NCBI RefSeq assembly: GCF_030247195.1 | Contig: NC_080671.1 | Coordinates: forward strand, 104,519,845-104,583,844 | DNA length: 64,000 nt | Origin: Topomyia yanbarensis | Lineage: Eukaryota > Arthropoda > Insecta > Diptera > Culicidae | Direction of reading: 5' to 3' | Part shown: positions 12,099 through 24,535 of the stretch, piece by piece | Position numbering within the stretch: the stretch's first letter is position 1 | Layout of the letters: every line of letters starts with the position of its first letter | Program-made: the position numbers and the translations under genes | The notes under the pieces: model-generated | Database searches by the model: none | What the model saw: only the letters and a program-made list of their open reading frames with translations | What the model was told of the DNA's origin: nothing

Positions 12099-14173
12099 AA
12101 TATGTTCAGGCCGCCGAGAGGAAGGGGGGACCGGGGCCCGGAGTTTTGAAGGGGGCCCGGATTTTTAACAGAAACTAAAATTTTGACAAATACTTTTTCG
12201 ACAAAGGAGGAGTACGACAAATTGTGACATGTTGTGACATATGGGGGAGGGGGAGTTAGCTAGATCGTTACGTAACAGGTTTTTACTGAAGAAAAAAAAT
12301 GCTTTCCTGGAATTTGTTACGTAATAAGGGAGGGGGTATAGAGAAATTTGTGACATTTTGTTACATGGGGGGAGGGGGGAGTCAATTTTGGGCAATTTTT
12401 GCGTTACGTAATTTATGAATGGTCCCTTATCTATTTTCATACTTTTATTTTATCAACCTTTTTACGTTCCTTACTTTTGCTTTTTTCTATTGCTAACACT
12501 ATCACTTACTTTAATTTATAGTTTTTTCTCTGTTATTTAATTCTATTAGCAATTTTTCGAGAAAATTCTGCTTTCTTAATTTTTTTCTTATTGTTTCATA
12601 TTTTGATACCCTGCTTTTTTATTTGTTTCTTTTGTCATTCCATCTAATTTTTAGAATTAGTCTACTTACTACATTTATTCTTGTAGCAGCCTTTTTTATT
12701 TCCTTTTTTTAAATTTTTTTGCATTTCCAAAAGCAATTTTACTTGTTCAAATTCATTCCAATTTGTCTTAGTGTTTAATTTTTTTATCTTTCTCCTATTT
12801 TCTTCCTCATTTTCTAGTTTTTAGCTTTCCGTTTATCGTAGTTTTATTTTTTCCCATTGTTCATTTAATAGAATTTTATTTATTTTTTTTACCTTTTTTC
12901 TTAAGATTTAATTCGTTATTGTTATTTCTTCATGTTTTCCATTTAACCTATTTTGAAAGTACTTTTTCAGTTGACCATTTTCCTGTACGTTAACATTGAT
13001 TTTTTTATTTTTCTTCCTTTTCTTGACACTATGTGCACTTTTTCGTTCGTTGTTTGAATTTATTTCAAATTTCATTTCTAGTGCTTTTTCTATTCTTTAA
13101 ATAATATCCATTTTATTAATTTTTTTCGTGTTAATATCTTCATTTTTGTGTTCCTATAGTATACCATATTGGCTTTTTCCTATCATTTTTTGTTTTCCAT
13201 TTTGTCTGTTTGCTCCGTTTTTGTTCAATACTTCCAATTTTCTTTACTTTTTAGTCTTTTCATCATTTCAATTTTCCAGTTTTTCAAAATTTTCTGGCTT
13301 GTCCATTTTTTTAATTTGTCTATGATTGTTTTATTTTTGTCTTTAATATATACTCCTCTAGTTTTATACATTCTTAACGTTTTATTTATTTTTTCCTATT
13401 GCTTTAAATATGTCTTGTTTTTAATGTTTATTATTCTATTTATTATAAATTTTATGATTCTTGATTTATTGAGTTTTTCAGTTTTATGCATTTTTTATAT
13501 TAATGTTTGTATTCTTTTTAGTAGTTTTCATCATTTTCATTGATTCTAAAAAATTTCCCTACTACCCTATCGATTTTTCATTATTTTTATCATTTGTTCA
13601 ATAACGTTCGACTTTTTTAATCTTCGCAATATGTTTTTCTAATTTCCTGTTTTCCTTCATCAATTTTTTATAGGTTTTGTTTTGGTTTTTCTCGATTAAA
13701 CATTTTTTGACAATTGACATTAATTTGTTTATTTAGTTGATTTTGTTGTTTTTATCTCTTTTGTACATTCTTTTATATTTAGTTGTCCAATTGTTTTTTT
13801 TTATCTTTTGCCGTTGATCGCCCTTTAGATATTTTTAATTTTTGTAATCACTACATTTTTAATCTTCCCATTTGCTTACTTTTATAAATACTATTAACAA
13901 AAATGGCACTTTTCAAAGTCAAAACTGTCGAAGAGGTATTAAAAACTCCCAAAGTATAAAAAACTCTACGTTTTTTTTCCTTCATTGGCACTACAAACAA
14001 CTAGAGCAAAAAATGGTACATAAATATAAAATTTAAGTGTACTACACATAATATCAATGAACTCCAATGGATTTCAAACATTGACTTTTTTGTACTCAGG
14101 CAATACACAGTGGTGGGGGCCCGTACGTTGGACCCCCGGGCCCGTATTTTATCTCTGCGGCCCTGAATATGTT
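12099..14173. mobile_element. Non-autonomous hAT-type element, family A copy 1
   Basis: The element is 12107-14165 (2,059 bp) with identical 8-bp TSDs AATATGTT (12099-12106 and 14166-14173). The left end is CAGGCCGCCGAGAG; the right end, reverse-complemented, is CAGGGCCGCAGAGAT, and both sides carry GGGCCCGG blocks just inside. Eight-bp TSDs and CAGGG-type termini are hallmarks of hAT elements. No transposase is visible. The interior holds a TTACGTAA-rich block (12170-12440) ending AAATTACGTAACGC-like on the minus strand, then a strongly T-rich tract. The same family inserted at 38551-43088. Confidence 0.85.
12440..13880. repeat. T-rich low-complexity tract inside hAT family A copy
   Basis: About 1.4 kb in which the plus strand is dominated by T with little A, C or G. 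Overlapping Phe/Ile/Leu-rich ORFs here (for example 13169-13543) are composition artefacts, not membrane proteins. It mirrors the A-rich tract at 18.1-19.6 kb. Confidence 0.7.
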
Positions 14174-17106
14174 GGGTTAGTGATAAAAGTTTGTAAAAAT
14201 ATTACAATAAAAGAGGATAAATCAAAGAAGAGAGTTGAGATATGAGTAGGAATATCTAAAAGGTACTTGTGGTGATTAAGTTGGCTACTGATGAAAATAA
14301 GTCGAAAAGTTATTCCTAACTTATTATATCGATGTTAGCTGCGATAGAGTAACTTCATGGTACCCTTATGTCACGATACCTTAAACAGCACTGAAACCCT
14401 CCAAACCGGTAAATAATCACAAATTGTCACTAACTTCATTTGGCACGCATTCCGCCCAGCTTGAAGTTCATTTCTCCCATCGCATTAGCGAAGAACTGCC
14501 CGGAAAAGTTCCGTTTCTGCCGGGATCACCAATCGTAAAACCATCGCACGCATAAGTTTTCCTTTTCCTCAGGTGCTTCCTCCGAGGTGAATTATTGTGT
14601 GCTGAGTTGTTGTTTTTTTTTCGCGCTACCTTTCTACCTCTGGTACCTATGAAAGAGTAATTAACTCAACGCACATTAAAAGTGAAAGAACATTCAAATC
14701 CAACTCGTCTGTGTGTGTACGCGTAGAATCGGCGGAACTCCTCACTTGGTTTCAGGAAAATGGGAAGAAAAGCCAGGAAAATTGCACCAATTTTGATTGT
14801 GTTTTTGCTTTCCGCACATCGAATGGAAGGCGATTGACCTCCTCAGCTTATACAGAACCATAACGTGTATTCAAGTTTGAGTTCATCAACTCCTAGCCAC
14901 TCGGTTGGGTTGTTTTTGGGGTGCGCCTTTGAAGTTGATACTGTGGAGTACCGCTGACTGTGTTTCGATAAACAATGTGGTTCAATTAAAACGTTACTCA
15001 AAAATGTTCTGACGCATTGATTGTTTAGGTACGTGTGTGTGTTTGTAGAAATTATCTTCAACTGTGGGCAATTATCCGTAGGCATAAGAGTACAGGTGTC
15101 GGGCATGGGTAGGAGAGAGAGAGAGAGAAGGAAGGGTTATGGACTGACGTTGGCCACGCGATGAATCAGAGGAGCCCAATCAAATTGATATAATTTAAAG
15201 GTGTCTGGACCGTTCCTCAATTTTTCGTATACAAATGCTACGATTTTGTGCCTGTTCAAACAATTCGGAGAGTTGTTATGGAGGATTTTTTGTCTATTTC
15301 GTTTAGGTGTTTTAAATTCAATATATAAAATCAGTTTGCAGCTATTTGGAAGCTGGAAATTGATTAAGCGCGAACAACATCTGGACCATATGATTGTTTC
15401 CATTTTCCAATTGCCACTTTTTAAATGGAACTTAATTCAATGAAGTTTACACTGGACGGTCGAAATTGTTTAATGGTTCGAAATGTATTTGGTGCGTATT
15501 CAAGGGGCAACCGATTAGTCCCCGTGTCGATCGCAAAAAATCAAGCCGATAGAAATAAGCGTGGGAATACATCCTGGATTTGAGCATAACACGAACAATT
15601 TAAAACGGGTTTTGTTTATATTTGTGTGACTACAATTTTGGCTAGATTCTTATTTGTGATAGCTTTACAAATAAGGATTTGAAAAAATAAACAAAATAGT
15701 GAAACGTTGTGTAGAAGTCACGAACACGGTTACATTGAAAATTCAGCATGCCTAGCGACTATCATGTGCGAATTTCAGATTTCTGGTTTATAAATAATTT
15801 CCAGATAGATTGAAATTTTTACAAAAAATTTCTCAACATCGCACATGTTGAAAAGAATATTTTTCATCTGAAACACAAATATCAATGTGGCAAAACGTTG
15901 AATGGAAAGAATGATTGAAATCAATTTTATATAATGATATACAGTTTGATTCAGCTGGTTTTCCAATTTTCATCAGGAAATCATTGCTCATCATTGAAAA
16001 TCATGTAGCTTTCAAAGGATTTACAATATCAGACGCAAATTGATGAAAAATTTGTAAACTATAATGTATGATTTAAAAAACTACTAACCCGATTTATTTC
16101 AAACTTTGCATACACGTTCCATGTATAAAATTCCTAACCCCTACGTTGCGTTTTCGAGATAATTTTTCCATTAAGGAGGTTGTATATTTTTACGCTGAAA
16201 CCATTACCGCCTCCTTAGGGGGAGCGCGCTATTTGAAGCCTCGAAAATGGTCACTTTTGGAATATTTTTGAAAAAGAAAACTACTACTGTATTGATTTTG
16301 TTGGTTGTTTTCGGCAAATTTAAGACTAAGAGACAACGAAAGCAATGAAATTGAAAGACGGATCGGTATTCTAGAGCGAATCAGTTATAAACTTAGAACG
16401 GAAAACTAGGACTAGGCAGGCTCATATAGACATGATCGAAAGGAAATGTGAAGAGTCCTTTGCCTTCTGCTAAGTAGGAGTTGTGCGTTGCACCCAAGTC
16501 AACCGCATGGCCATTGATAGAACTTAACTCATCATCGTGTTTTACCGCCGACGCCAGCAAAAGAAACTTCACAAATCTTCGCCTAGAATGACCATGCGAT
16601 CATTATTTTCTTCTTCTGCCTCCAAATATTGAATATTTGAATGAATATTTTTTCTATTCTCCACAAGTCACATCATTTTTAAACCGAAAAACCCATTTAA
16701 TCCACCTAGCGGTGAGATGAGACATTTCTTACACATATCACTGTTGGATCATTTATGAAAAGATTGGTCGCAGCACTGCCAAGTCGCTAGAAGGTGTTTT
16801 TGTTTTTGTCTAAACTTTTTTAAAGTTTTTGAGTGAAATACAGTGTAATTTATCGAAAAACGAAACCAACCTTTCACTAGGACGTGTCTACCATTAAGCT
16901 GTGTATTAGTTGGTGAAAATGTCGCGAGAATAGTGCAGTTTAACAAAAAAAAATTCGTTATTTTACCAAGTACGGGTGTGATTCTAGCCACTAAAATACA
17001 CTCCCGTTCGTTCTACTCAGTGCCTGCAGCGCCATCTAAACCTGACTTTAAGGTTCATCGCTTTGGTTAATCGATGATAGAGGAGAAAATTTCGCAAAGG
17101 AAAGGC
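14174..17106. other. Intergenic sequence, no gene
   Basis: No supported gene. A (GA)n microsatellite lies at about 15115-15128. 16697-16738 holds TTAATCCACCTAGCGGTGAG...CTTACACATA, a dispersed repeat whose relative at 63139-63180 is the target of a MITE insertion. 16070-16250 looks like an old dispersed repeat. ORFs of 62-88 aa show nothing recognisable. Confidence 0.4.
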
Positions 17107-17290
17107 ATCCCAGTTAAACCCATTCCGGAACCGGTTCGGATTTCTGAATGGAGTCGGAGTGGATTCCAGCTCAGATGCAACAACCGATTCCGAATCAATC
17201 GGTTTCGGCATCGGTTGTTGCGTTTGAGCTGGGGTCCATACTGGCTCCATTCAGGATTCCGAATCAGGTTCCGAATGGTTTAACCGGGAT
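17107..17290. repeat. 184-bp imperfect palindrome (foldback/MITE-like)
   Basis: The left arm from ATCCCAGTTAAACC pairs with the right end GGTTTAACCGGGAT. Inner pairs include TGAATGGAGTC / GGCTCCATTCA, CCAGCTCA / TGAGCTGG and GCAACAACCGAT / ATCGGTTGTTGC. The arms are about 75 bp with scattered mismatches. Both strands have open frames only because of the palindrome. Confidence 0.75.
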
Positions 17291-18130
17291 AGATTGATTG
17301 ATTGTCGGTGAGATCGTTTTATTTGATTTTTGGGTGTATAGGGTAGTGAGCCTATTTTCACCCCGTTTCTCTTATCATCCTACCCATTTAAAGCAACAGT
17401 CTCAGCTGACAGCGAAATAAAAGGAACAGGTAGCTTCTAGGGAGATGGACGGGTGTCGATAGCCAACCCACCCCACAGGAATATACCATACGGGAACTGG
17501 TTTTGAAGAAACCAGCGGAAACTGAAGGAGGGATTGCGCTATACCTGCAAATGTGAGAAAGAGAAAGGATTGCTCGGGCTGTTTGTTGCGTGAGAAAGAA
17601 TCTGGAGATTTTGAGGATATCTGGAGAAGGTTTGGAATGGGACGAAAAATGGATAAGCAAGTATCAGTCACTCGCGTAAGTAGGAGATGAGGAAGGAAAT
17701 AGAAAAACTGGTGTATTTTTCTACAGACATATTCTTTTTTATGTATACAAGAATCAAATAAATACACTAAATACGCGTCGATTTCTTACCTCATGTAAGG
17801 AATCGAAAATCTTATTGTAATGTTATAATCCATTTGATACAAACATTACAGTAAGGCGGGGCTGGTTGATGGAACGATGACCTCGGAACATGTCTGGCGC
17901 TGTACATGAAATGGGTCATCGGAAAGTCAATTGAGCTAACACCTACCTAAATCCTTGAACCAAGTTATTTGCATGGATATATTAAAATACATACCAACAT
18001 CTTTTTTGCTGTAAATCACTACCAGCTTGTGGGAGCTAGGATGGTTAACACACACATATCACTGTTGTTATTAGTTTGCAGAACTCATGCGAAGCAAGTC
18101 ACCCAACTACGGGTGGGATGAAAACAGTTT
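17291..18130. other. Intergenic sequence, no gene
   Basis: Minus-strand ORFs at 17388-17660 and 17402-17767 overlap in different frames and show no domain. Nothing else supported. Confidence 0.35.
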
Positions 18131-18438
18131 CTAGTCTTGTAAAAATAAAACCTCGAATAAACCGAATTATTTAAAAATCAAAAAAACGAACGAAATAAAA
18201 AAATAAAGCAAAAGATGAAATAAAAGCTTTTCAAATTCATAAAACGAGTAGAATGATTAATATAAATCAAAATTATAAAACACGTAAATCCAATTAGATT
18301 ACTTCATTATATATAAAATTAGACAATATTTAAACATAGTATTTAAAAATCAATAGAATAAATTAAATTGACTCAAACTTACAAATTGAATGAAATAAAT
18401 AAAAGGAATGACTGAACATGAAATAAATAAAATTAAGG

Positions 18439-19037
18439 AAAATGAATCAAATGAATCAAATAAATCAAATAAATCAAATGAATCAAATGAATCAAATGAA
18501 TCAAATGAATCAAATGAATCAAATGAATCAAATGAATCAAATGAATCAAATGCATCAAATGAATCAAATGAATCAAATGAATCAAATAAATCAAATAAAT
18601 CAAATGAATCAAATGAATCAAATGAATCAAATGAATCAAATGAATCAAATGAATCAAATGAATCAAATGAATCAAATGAATCAAATGAAGCAAATGAATC
18701 AAATGAATCAAATGAATCAAATGAATCAAATAAATCAAATGAATCAAATGAATCAAATGAATCAAATGAAGCAAATGAAGCAAATGAATCAAATAAATCA
18801 AATGAAGCAAATAAAGCAAATGAAGGAAATGAAGCAAATGAAGCAAATGAAACAAATGAATCCAATGAATCAAATGAATCAAATGAAGCAAATGAATCAA
18901 ATGAATCAAATGAAGCAAATGAAGCAAATGAAGCAAATGAAGTAAATGAAGCAAATGAAGCAAATGAAGCAAATGAAGCAAATGAAGCAAATAAAGCAAA
19001 TGAAGCAAATGAAGCAAATGAATCAAATGAATCAAAT
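18439..19037. repeat. 9-bp minisatellite (AATGAATCA)n
   Basis: About 66 head-to-tail copies of AATGAATCA, with drift to AATGAAGCA and AATAAATCA. TCA-type units dominate before about 18760 and GCA-type units dominate after it. Because the unit is 9 bp, four of six frames stay open: N-E-S/A and M-N-Q/K repeats on plus, D-S-F and I-H-L repeats on minus. No promoter, start context or non-repeat domain indicates a protein. Flanking A-rich sequence (18130-18438, 19038-19570) contains degenerate AAATGAA/AAATAAA words and is the likely seed. Confidence 0.95.
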
Positions 19038-20609
19038 AAAATGAACGAATCAAATAAACAGATCGAATAGAATTGATCAAATGTATAATAAGAAGAAAAT
19101 TGGCAGAATAAAAAGAAAAATTTTACGATGCTAAAAAGTTACATTTATTTTATTTATTTATTTTTCATCTGACCTACATGGTCTACATGAAATATAGAAT
19201 GAGGTAAAGCCCATTTGGAGAAAGTCCTCCAAATGCGCGTAAATCAATAGAAAAAATAAATTTTGTCAAATAAATAATTTGGATGGAATAAATGAAACTG
19301 AAAAAATAAAGAAACTAAATGAAATGTGTGAACTGGCAAATCCTTAATAAAATGCATGAAAAAATAAACTGATCGAAATGAATCCAAAAATGAAACGAAT
19401 AATATTGATAAAATGAACCCAAATGAACAAAATGAATAAAAGAATGCTGAATGAAATAAATAACTAAAAACACTGATCATATACTTAAAATTAGTCAAAT
19501 ATTCAAAATGAATTAAATAAATAAGACGAATAAAGTCTATGAAATAAAGTGAAAAAATTGACCTTTTAGAATGAAATTAAAAAACATTTTTGAATAAAGT
19601 ATACGAATAAACCATTGTATCAGAAAATTATGAAATGTTTTTGAAAATCCCATCACCTGAAAATGGCTAATTATTATACAGTGGACTTTCTAGGGCTTCC
19701 ATTCTTTTTTGTTTTCACCTTTTCGTTTTAGTGCTTCTTTACTTGACGGCGTCGTTTAAGAGTATTTGTTGTTTCTACTTTATCAGGAACCTGGAACGTT
19801 CAATATTTTTCGTAATTTAAAATTGTCTGTTTGGTCACATATTCCCGAAAAAAAGATTGTTGTGCAGAGTAGAATTTTCTGGTCCAGTATTTAACGCGCA
19901 ATTGAATATAGTAAAGTGAGGCATATGAGTGTCACATATGATTTCAAGCCCCTTAAACAGAGAATGCGATTCGTGAATGAGACAGGTAGATATTTCGACG
20001 TTTTCGTTTGCATTGAAGTAAATAGTGCGAAGTGTATAGGCTATAATGATAACATAAAAGCCATTCAGTTGATTATAATGCAGTCCCTTTTCAGTCATCC
20101 TTATAGCTTCCATATTGTTTCGTTCGGAATTCTCGTTCAAGAAATATGGATAAAACATTCCTATACAAACCAATACTGTGAAAAACAAATAGTTCAAACT
20201 ATCAGGACGGCAAAAGTAGTCAGATCAACTCTCTGTCCAATGCATAAACTCTGATTGTAATTCTCGCTCATTTACTTGTACAATACGGAAAACTCGAACG
20301 AAACGTGTGCTGAATTCTCAAATGACACTCTACTAATTGTGGCTGCCATTGAAACATCAATTATAGTGTACTCAGCATAGAGCAGATGTAGACGACGATA
20401 AGTTAGAAGACTCATTATCCTTGCATTCCATATCGAGAGTGGGGGCTTTAGGAGACTTCTTTTCCCGGATATAATTCTTGAATATTACATACCAATACAA
20501 CAAATGTGCATTTTCAATAATACCACCACGAAAAAGGCGTTCTTAGATTTCACACGACGTATTTGAGCATATTTCATTCAAATTTAAATAGCGATACGAA
20601 GAGTTTAAA
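19038..20609. other. A-rich flank and intergenic sequence
   Basis: To about 19570 the plus strand is A-rich with degenerate AAATGAA words related to the minisatellite. 19571-20609 holds overlapping opposite-strand ORFs (19835-20197 minus, 19916-20254 plus) without any recognisable domain. No gene supported. Confidence 0.4.
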
Positions 20610-20624
20610 TACCGTATGTGGAAT

Positions 20625-21244
20625 GTCTGGGTATCGAGTTCTCCACGGAGAAAACTGAATTGGTTGTCTTTTCTAGGAAGCGTGAGCCGGCGCAACTCCA
20701 GCTTCTATTAATGGGTGTAACGATCAATCAGGTTTTCACATTTAAATATCTCGGGGTCTGGTTCGACTCTAAAGGTACCTGAGGATGTCGCATTAATTTT
20801 CTCCGGAAAATAACTGGAACATGGTGGGGTGCCCACCCAGGAGACCTGATCAGGTTATACCAAACAACGATATTGTCGGTGATGGAGTACGGGAGTTTCT
20901 GTTTCCGTTCCGCTGCGAACATACACTTCATCAAACTAGAGAGAATTCAGTATCGTTGCTTGCGCATTGCCTTGGGTTGCATGCACTCGACCCATATGAT
21001 AAGTTTACAAGTGCTGGCGGGCGTTCTACCGCTGAAAAATCGATTTTGGGAACTCTCATATCGATTGCTCATCCGATGCGATATCTTGAACCCGCTGGTG
21101 ATTGAAAACTGCGAGAGGCTCGTCGAGCTTAATTCTCAGACCCGTTTTATGCCCTTGTACTTCGACTACATGGCACAGAACATCAATCCTTCTTCATATA
21201 ATCCCGACCGTGTCCCTTTCTTTGATACTTCTGATTCAACTGTA
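20625..21244 (+). pseudogene. I-clade ORF2, reverse transcriptase C-terminal part
   Basis: Reads CLGIEFSTEKTELVVFSRKR, then a short variable stretch, FKYLGVWFDSKGT and, after a TGA (Trp codon expected) at about 20781, a thumb/connection region with VMEYGSFCFRSA. The coding similarity runs to SDSTV at 21244, where the TA-flanked insertion begins. The next residues of the family, FFDTS, resume at 26121. The motifs fit the region C-terminal to the RT palm of I-like elements. The upstream RT core is absent. Confidence 0.8.
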
Positions 21245-21506
21245 CCCAAACAACCAGAAATCGCATAAAGTTGCACGGATTACATCGTACAAAGAACAGT
21301 TTAAAATCATTATCGTATATCTGTATGGGTCATGTATATATTTTTTGGCATATAATGATATTACATGAACTTATTGCGACTAATATCACAGAATGTTATG
21401 TATGCTGAAACTCGTTAGAATTCCTTAAACTGATCAATATACGTGAGTTCTAACAGTTTCGTTTATCACACTGTATTGTGTAGGTAATACGTCGTACAAA
21501 CTGATA

Positions 21507-23384
21507 GTTTATAATAGGGTTCGTCGCGGTGCGGATGTGGGCGGTAAATGGATTATCCGCACCGCAACCGCAAAAAAATAATAAAACCGCACCGCTTACC
21601 GCAACCGCACTTCATTTACCGCACCTCACCGCGCGGTAATGCGGTAAAATTTTTATATTTTTAAAAATAGTGTAACCATATACAATAGAATGTTATCTTA
21701 TTCACACGAAATTTAACTTTAAGAGACTCCTCAGAATGTAATGTTTATGAAAAAATCAACTTTTGCATTTTCTATTAATAAAATTCCGTTCATTTTAAGG
21801 CAAGCATCATACATTCAAAAACGTTCTACTGCAGTAATATTTAGGAAAACATTTTTTAGCAACCCTTCAGTTAATTGAAAAAAGTGGAATATAAATGTAA
21901 TAAGAAATAAAGTTGCATATTTTTTTCTTTAAATTTTAAAGTTTTCAATGTTTTTGACATATGAAAATGAAATGGATGATTTTCGCATTTACGTAGTAAA
22001 AACCACCTTTCATTCTTAAAGGAATTTCACCAAAAAAAGTTAAAGTCGAAATACCAGTACTTCTATATAGTAGCGCATATATTCCAATACAGTGAAATAT
22101 ATACATATTGTATTTTATCAATAAGAACGACGCCATATTTGACGAAAAAAAATTGCTCTATACATTACATCTAATCAGGAGTCCGATCTCAACCGGTTCA
22201 GAATTATTGAACATTAGAAAAACTGCAAAAAATGTATGATTTGTAGCATACAACAGAAATGATTTTTAAAAATAGGGGATTTTACGGACAAAATATCCCA
22301 AAACTCCAATTTCCGCATTCTTCAAGAAACAGATGTATTCAAAAACTTAGATTACTCCCTTTAAAAATGTATGAAGTGTAATTTTCTAAAGACTAATTCG
22401 AAAGTTAAGTTAATGTATTTTCCTCTAATATTTTCCCAAAGAGCCAATGGCAAAAACTTCAGCTGAAGTGAACGGGAGTCAAACTATGTGGTATTTGGCA
22501 AAAAAGCTTCAAAAGAGCTACAAAGTAGTCTTAACTGAAAAATATTAGGACTTAATTTGGTAGAAAATTATAGTAAATTTGAATGGAAGTACGCAAAAAA
22601 AAGCTATGTAGCATACTTTTTGAGAAAGAGTCCAATAAAATTGACTGCAGAAAAATTCACATTGAATTTACACAACAATCAAAGAAGATAGAAATACGAT
22701 GTTGATGAACGAATGATAGAACAATCATCCTAATTTGGACCCCTCCTTATTTTGGACGCTTTCATACATTTGTATCCTTTACTGCCAATTACTCCAAATT
22801 CGTTTGGTTCGAATAAGATAATTATATTCTTTGGGTTGTGTTTAAGTCCCAGCATAATTAGTTCATCTCTAATTCCTTTAAATTAGTCAAAATTCACAGT
22901 TGAAAAATTGATATCGAAAACGATTCATAATTCCACGATTTCCATCAGAAATCAGAAGAAGTGGCGCACTTTTAAATTGGATTTAAGATCACAAATTTAT
23001 TGTTTTTAAATGATCCAATAATTTTGTCTCTATTTGGATCTTGCATTTTATGTATTTGAAATGGTTAGTTTGTGAAGTTTTTCTTAGAAGTATGAAATAA
23101 CTAGTCCAATATGTCGTAAAAATAATAGCGTCAAAATATTTCGGACACAGCTAGATTTTCTTTCGTAATAGCAGTCTGTTTATCAATTTAGAATAATCAA
23201 AATTATCACTTTATCAATTATTTTTTTGCGGTGCGGTTGCGGTAAAACCGCGCGGTAAATGCTCTTTACCGCACCGCATCTGCGGGAAAAGTGTCTCACC
23301 GCACCGCATATTTTGTGGTGCGGTTGCGGTAAATACCGCGCGGTTGCGGTAATTACCGCAACCGCGACGAACCCTAGTTTATAA
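21507..23384. mobile_element. Non-autonomous hAT element nested in the TNP2-like transposon
   Basis: The element is 21515-23376 (1,862 bp) with identical 8-bp TSDs GTTTATAA (21507-21514, 23377-23384). The inverted termini are TAGGGTTCGTCGCGGT. Both ends (21515-21650, 23229-23370) are packed with GCGGT/ACCGC words, giving GC-rich self-complementary ends around an AT-rich core. The core (21660-23215) has no transposase. TSD length and TAGGG-type termini indicate the hAT superfamily. Mobilisation would have needed a transposase supplied from elsewhere. Confidence 0.9.
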
Positions 23385-23941
23385 CAATAAAAATAATCGC
23401 TTGAAGTCGGATTATATGTTGCATCATTGTAGCAATGTGTAAATAAATTCAACCATTCCTAAATTTTTCATATTTACTGCATAAAGTGAGACATATAGAA
23501 TAATATGTGATTATTTCAATAATAAACGATTTATAAATGCTCGAAAAAGTGGAACATACAGCCGATTACTGCAGCGATATAGGAAAAAATGGAAACTTGT
23601 GAATAATGTAACAATTGAAAACCCCGAACTTGATGTAAAACAGAATATAGTGCTTTCCACTGAAAATCAGTACGAAAGTTACTTAAAGTATCTACGAACA
23701 TTGAATTACCAGCCATTGTTAATGAACATCGGGTTTTTATTCAAAATTGCAGCCATAATACTTATTTATATTCAATATTGCATGATTATTTACAAGGCAA
23801 ACATTTGCAGCTGACAGGACGATTCTTGCTACTGACATTCGGTACTAGTCCACAGAGTTCCACATCACTTAAACCGCAGAGAAATCTATTGTAGGAATCC
23901 TCAACTTCTACTAGAATTGGAATCTGCCGAATAATGCCATT

Positions 23942-24535
23942 ATGAGGTCCCCTAGAAACATACGCATAGTAGAAATGTCGGGAAATGGACAATACTGACA
24001 CCAGGGATTTGAAAACTACTTAAATAAAGCATTGGAACAGCTTGACCGACCTTTGTCAATATCGTTGACTATTAACATTGACGGTTCACCAATTCACAAA
24101 AGTAGTACTAAAAACTTTTGGCCAATTCTCTTCAAGGTACACCCCTAATAAAAAAATATTATACATGAACTTTAACCCATATAGTCCTACGATTCCACAT
24201 GTTGTGTGGATGATACCCTGAACAGGTTGTTAGGCTCTTGAATCATAAGATGTTTATTGGGGACGAGTTTCCTATAATTCACCCTATGGCCGTAGAAATA
24301 TATTATGGAACCAGCAAACCTAAAAGTGCTACTGAATTTCTAAATCCATTTATAGATGAACTACTACCTATTTTAGAGCATGAGTTGGTGATTAATGGTA
24401 ATCATGTTGCAGTCAGAATACGTTGTTTTATTTGGGATTCTGCTCGTTCTTCCATCAAAGGTGTGATAAAATTTTAACGGTAAACATGGTTGTCTAAAAT
24501 CCACGACAAAAGGTATAAACGGTCATATCGCTAGT
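23942..24535 (+). pseudogene. TNP2-like (EnSpm/CMC-type) transposase remnant
   Basis: From 23942 a frame reads RSPRNIRIVEMSGNGQY, a TGA at 23996-23998 (Trp or Tyr expected), then HQGFENYLNKALEQL and INIDGSPIHKSSTKNFWPIL. The D-G-x-P-x-x-KSS-x-x-x-FWPIL pattern is a hallmark of animal TNP2-like transposases. After an unrecognisable gap the frame at 24262-24477 gives FPIIHPMAVEIYYGTSKPKS...FLNPFIDEL...RCFIWDSARSSIKGV. After one shift HGCLKSTTKG follows, matching the conserved Cys-rich tail in order. GTACAC at 24137 might be an old splice donor. The copy is clearly dead. Confidence 0.7.

Noticed and set aside
13128..13543. Hydrophobic ORFs resembling membrane proteins
   Set aside because: They lie in a T-rich tract inside a hAT element. 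Phe/Ile/Leu richness is a composition effect and the two frames overlap.
18350..19080. Long ORFs of NES/MNQ/DSF/LIH repeats (up to 220 aa, both strands)
   Set aside because: All are readings of the same 9-bp minisatellite. Four frames are open at once and there is no non-repeat domain or gene context.
23942..24535. Intact host gene related to TNP2-like transposases
   Set aside because: It has an internal stop, a gap and a frameshift and lies inside a bounded transposon, so it is a dead transposase, not a domesticated gene.
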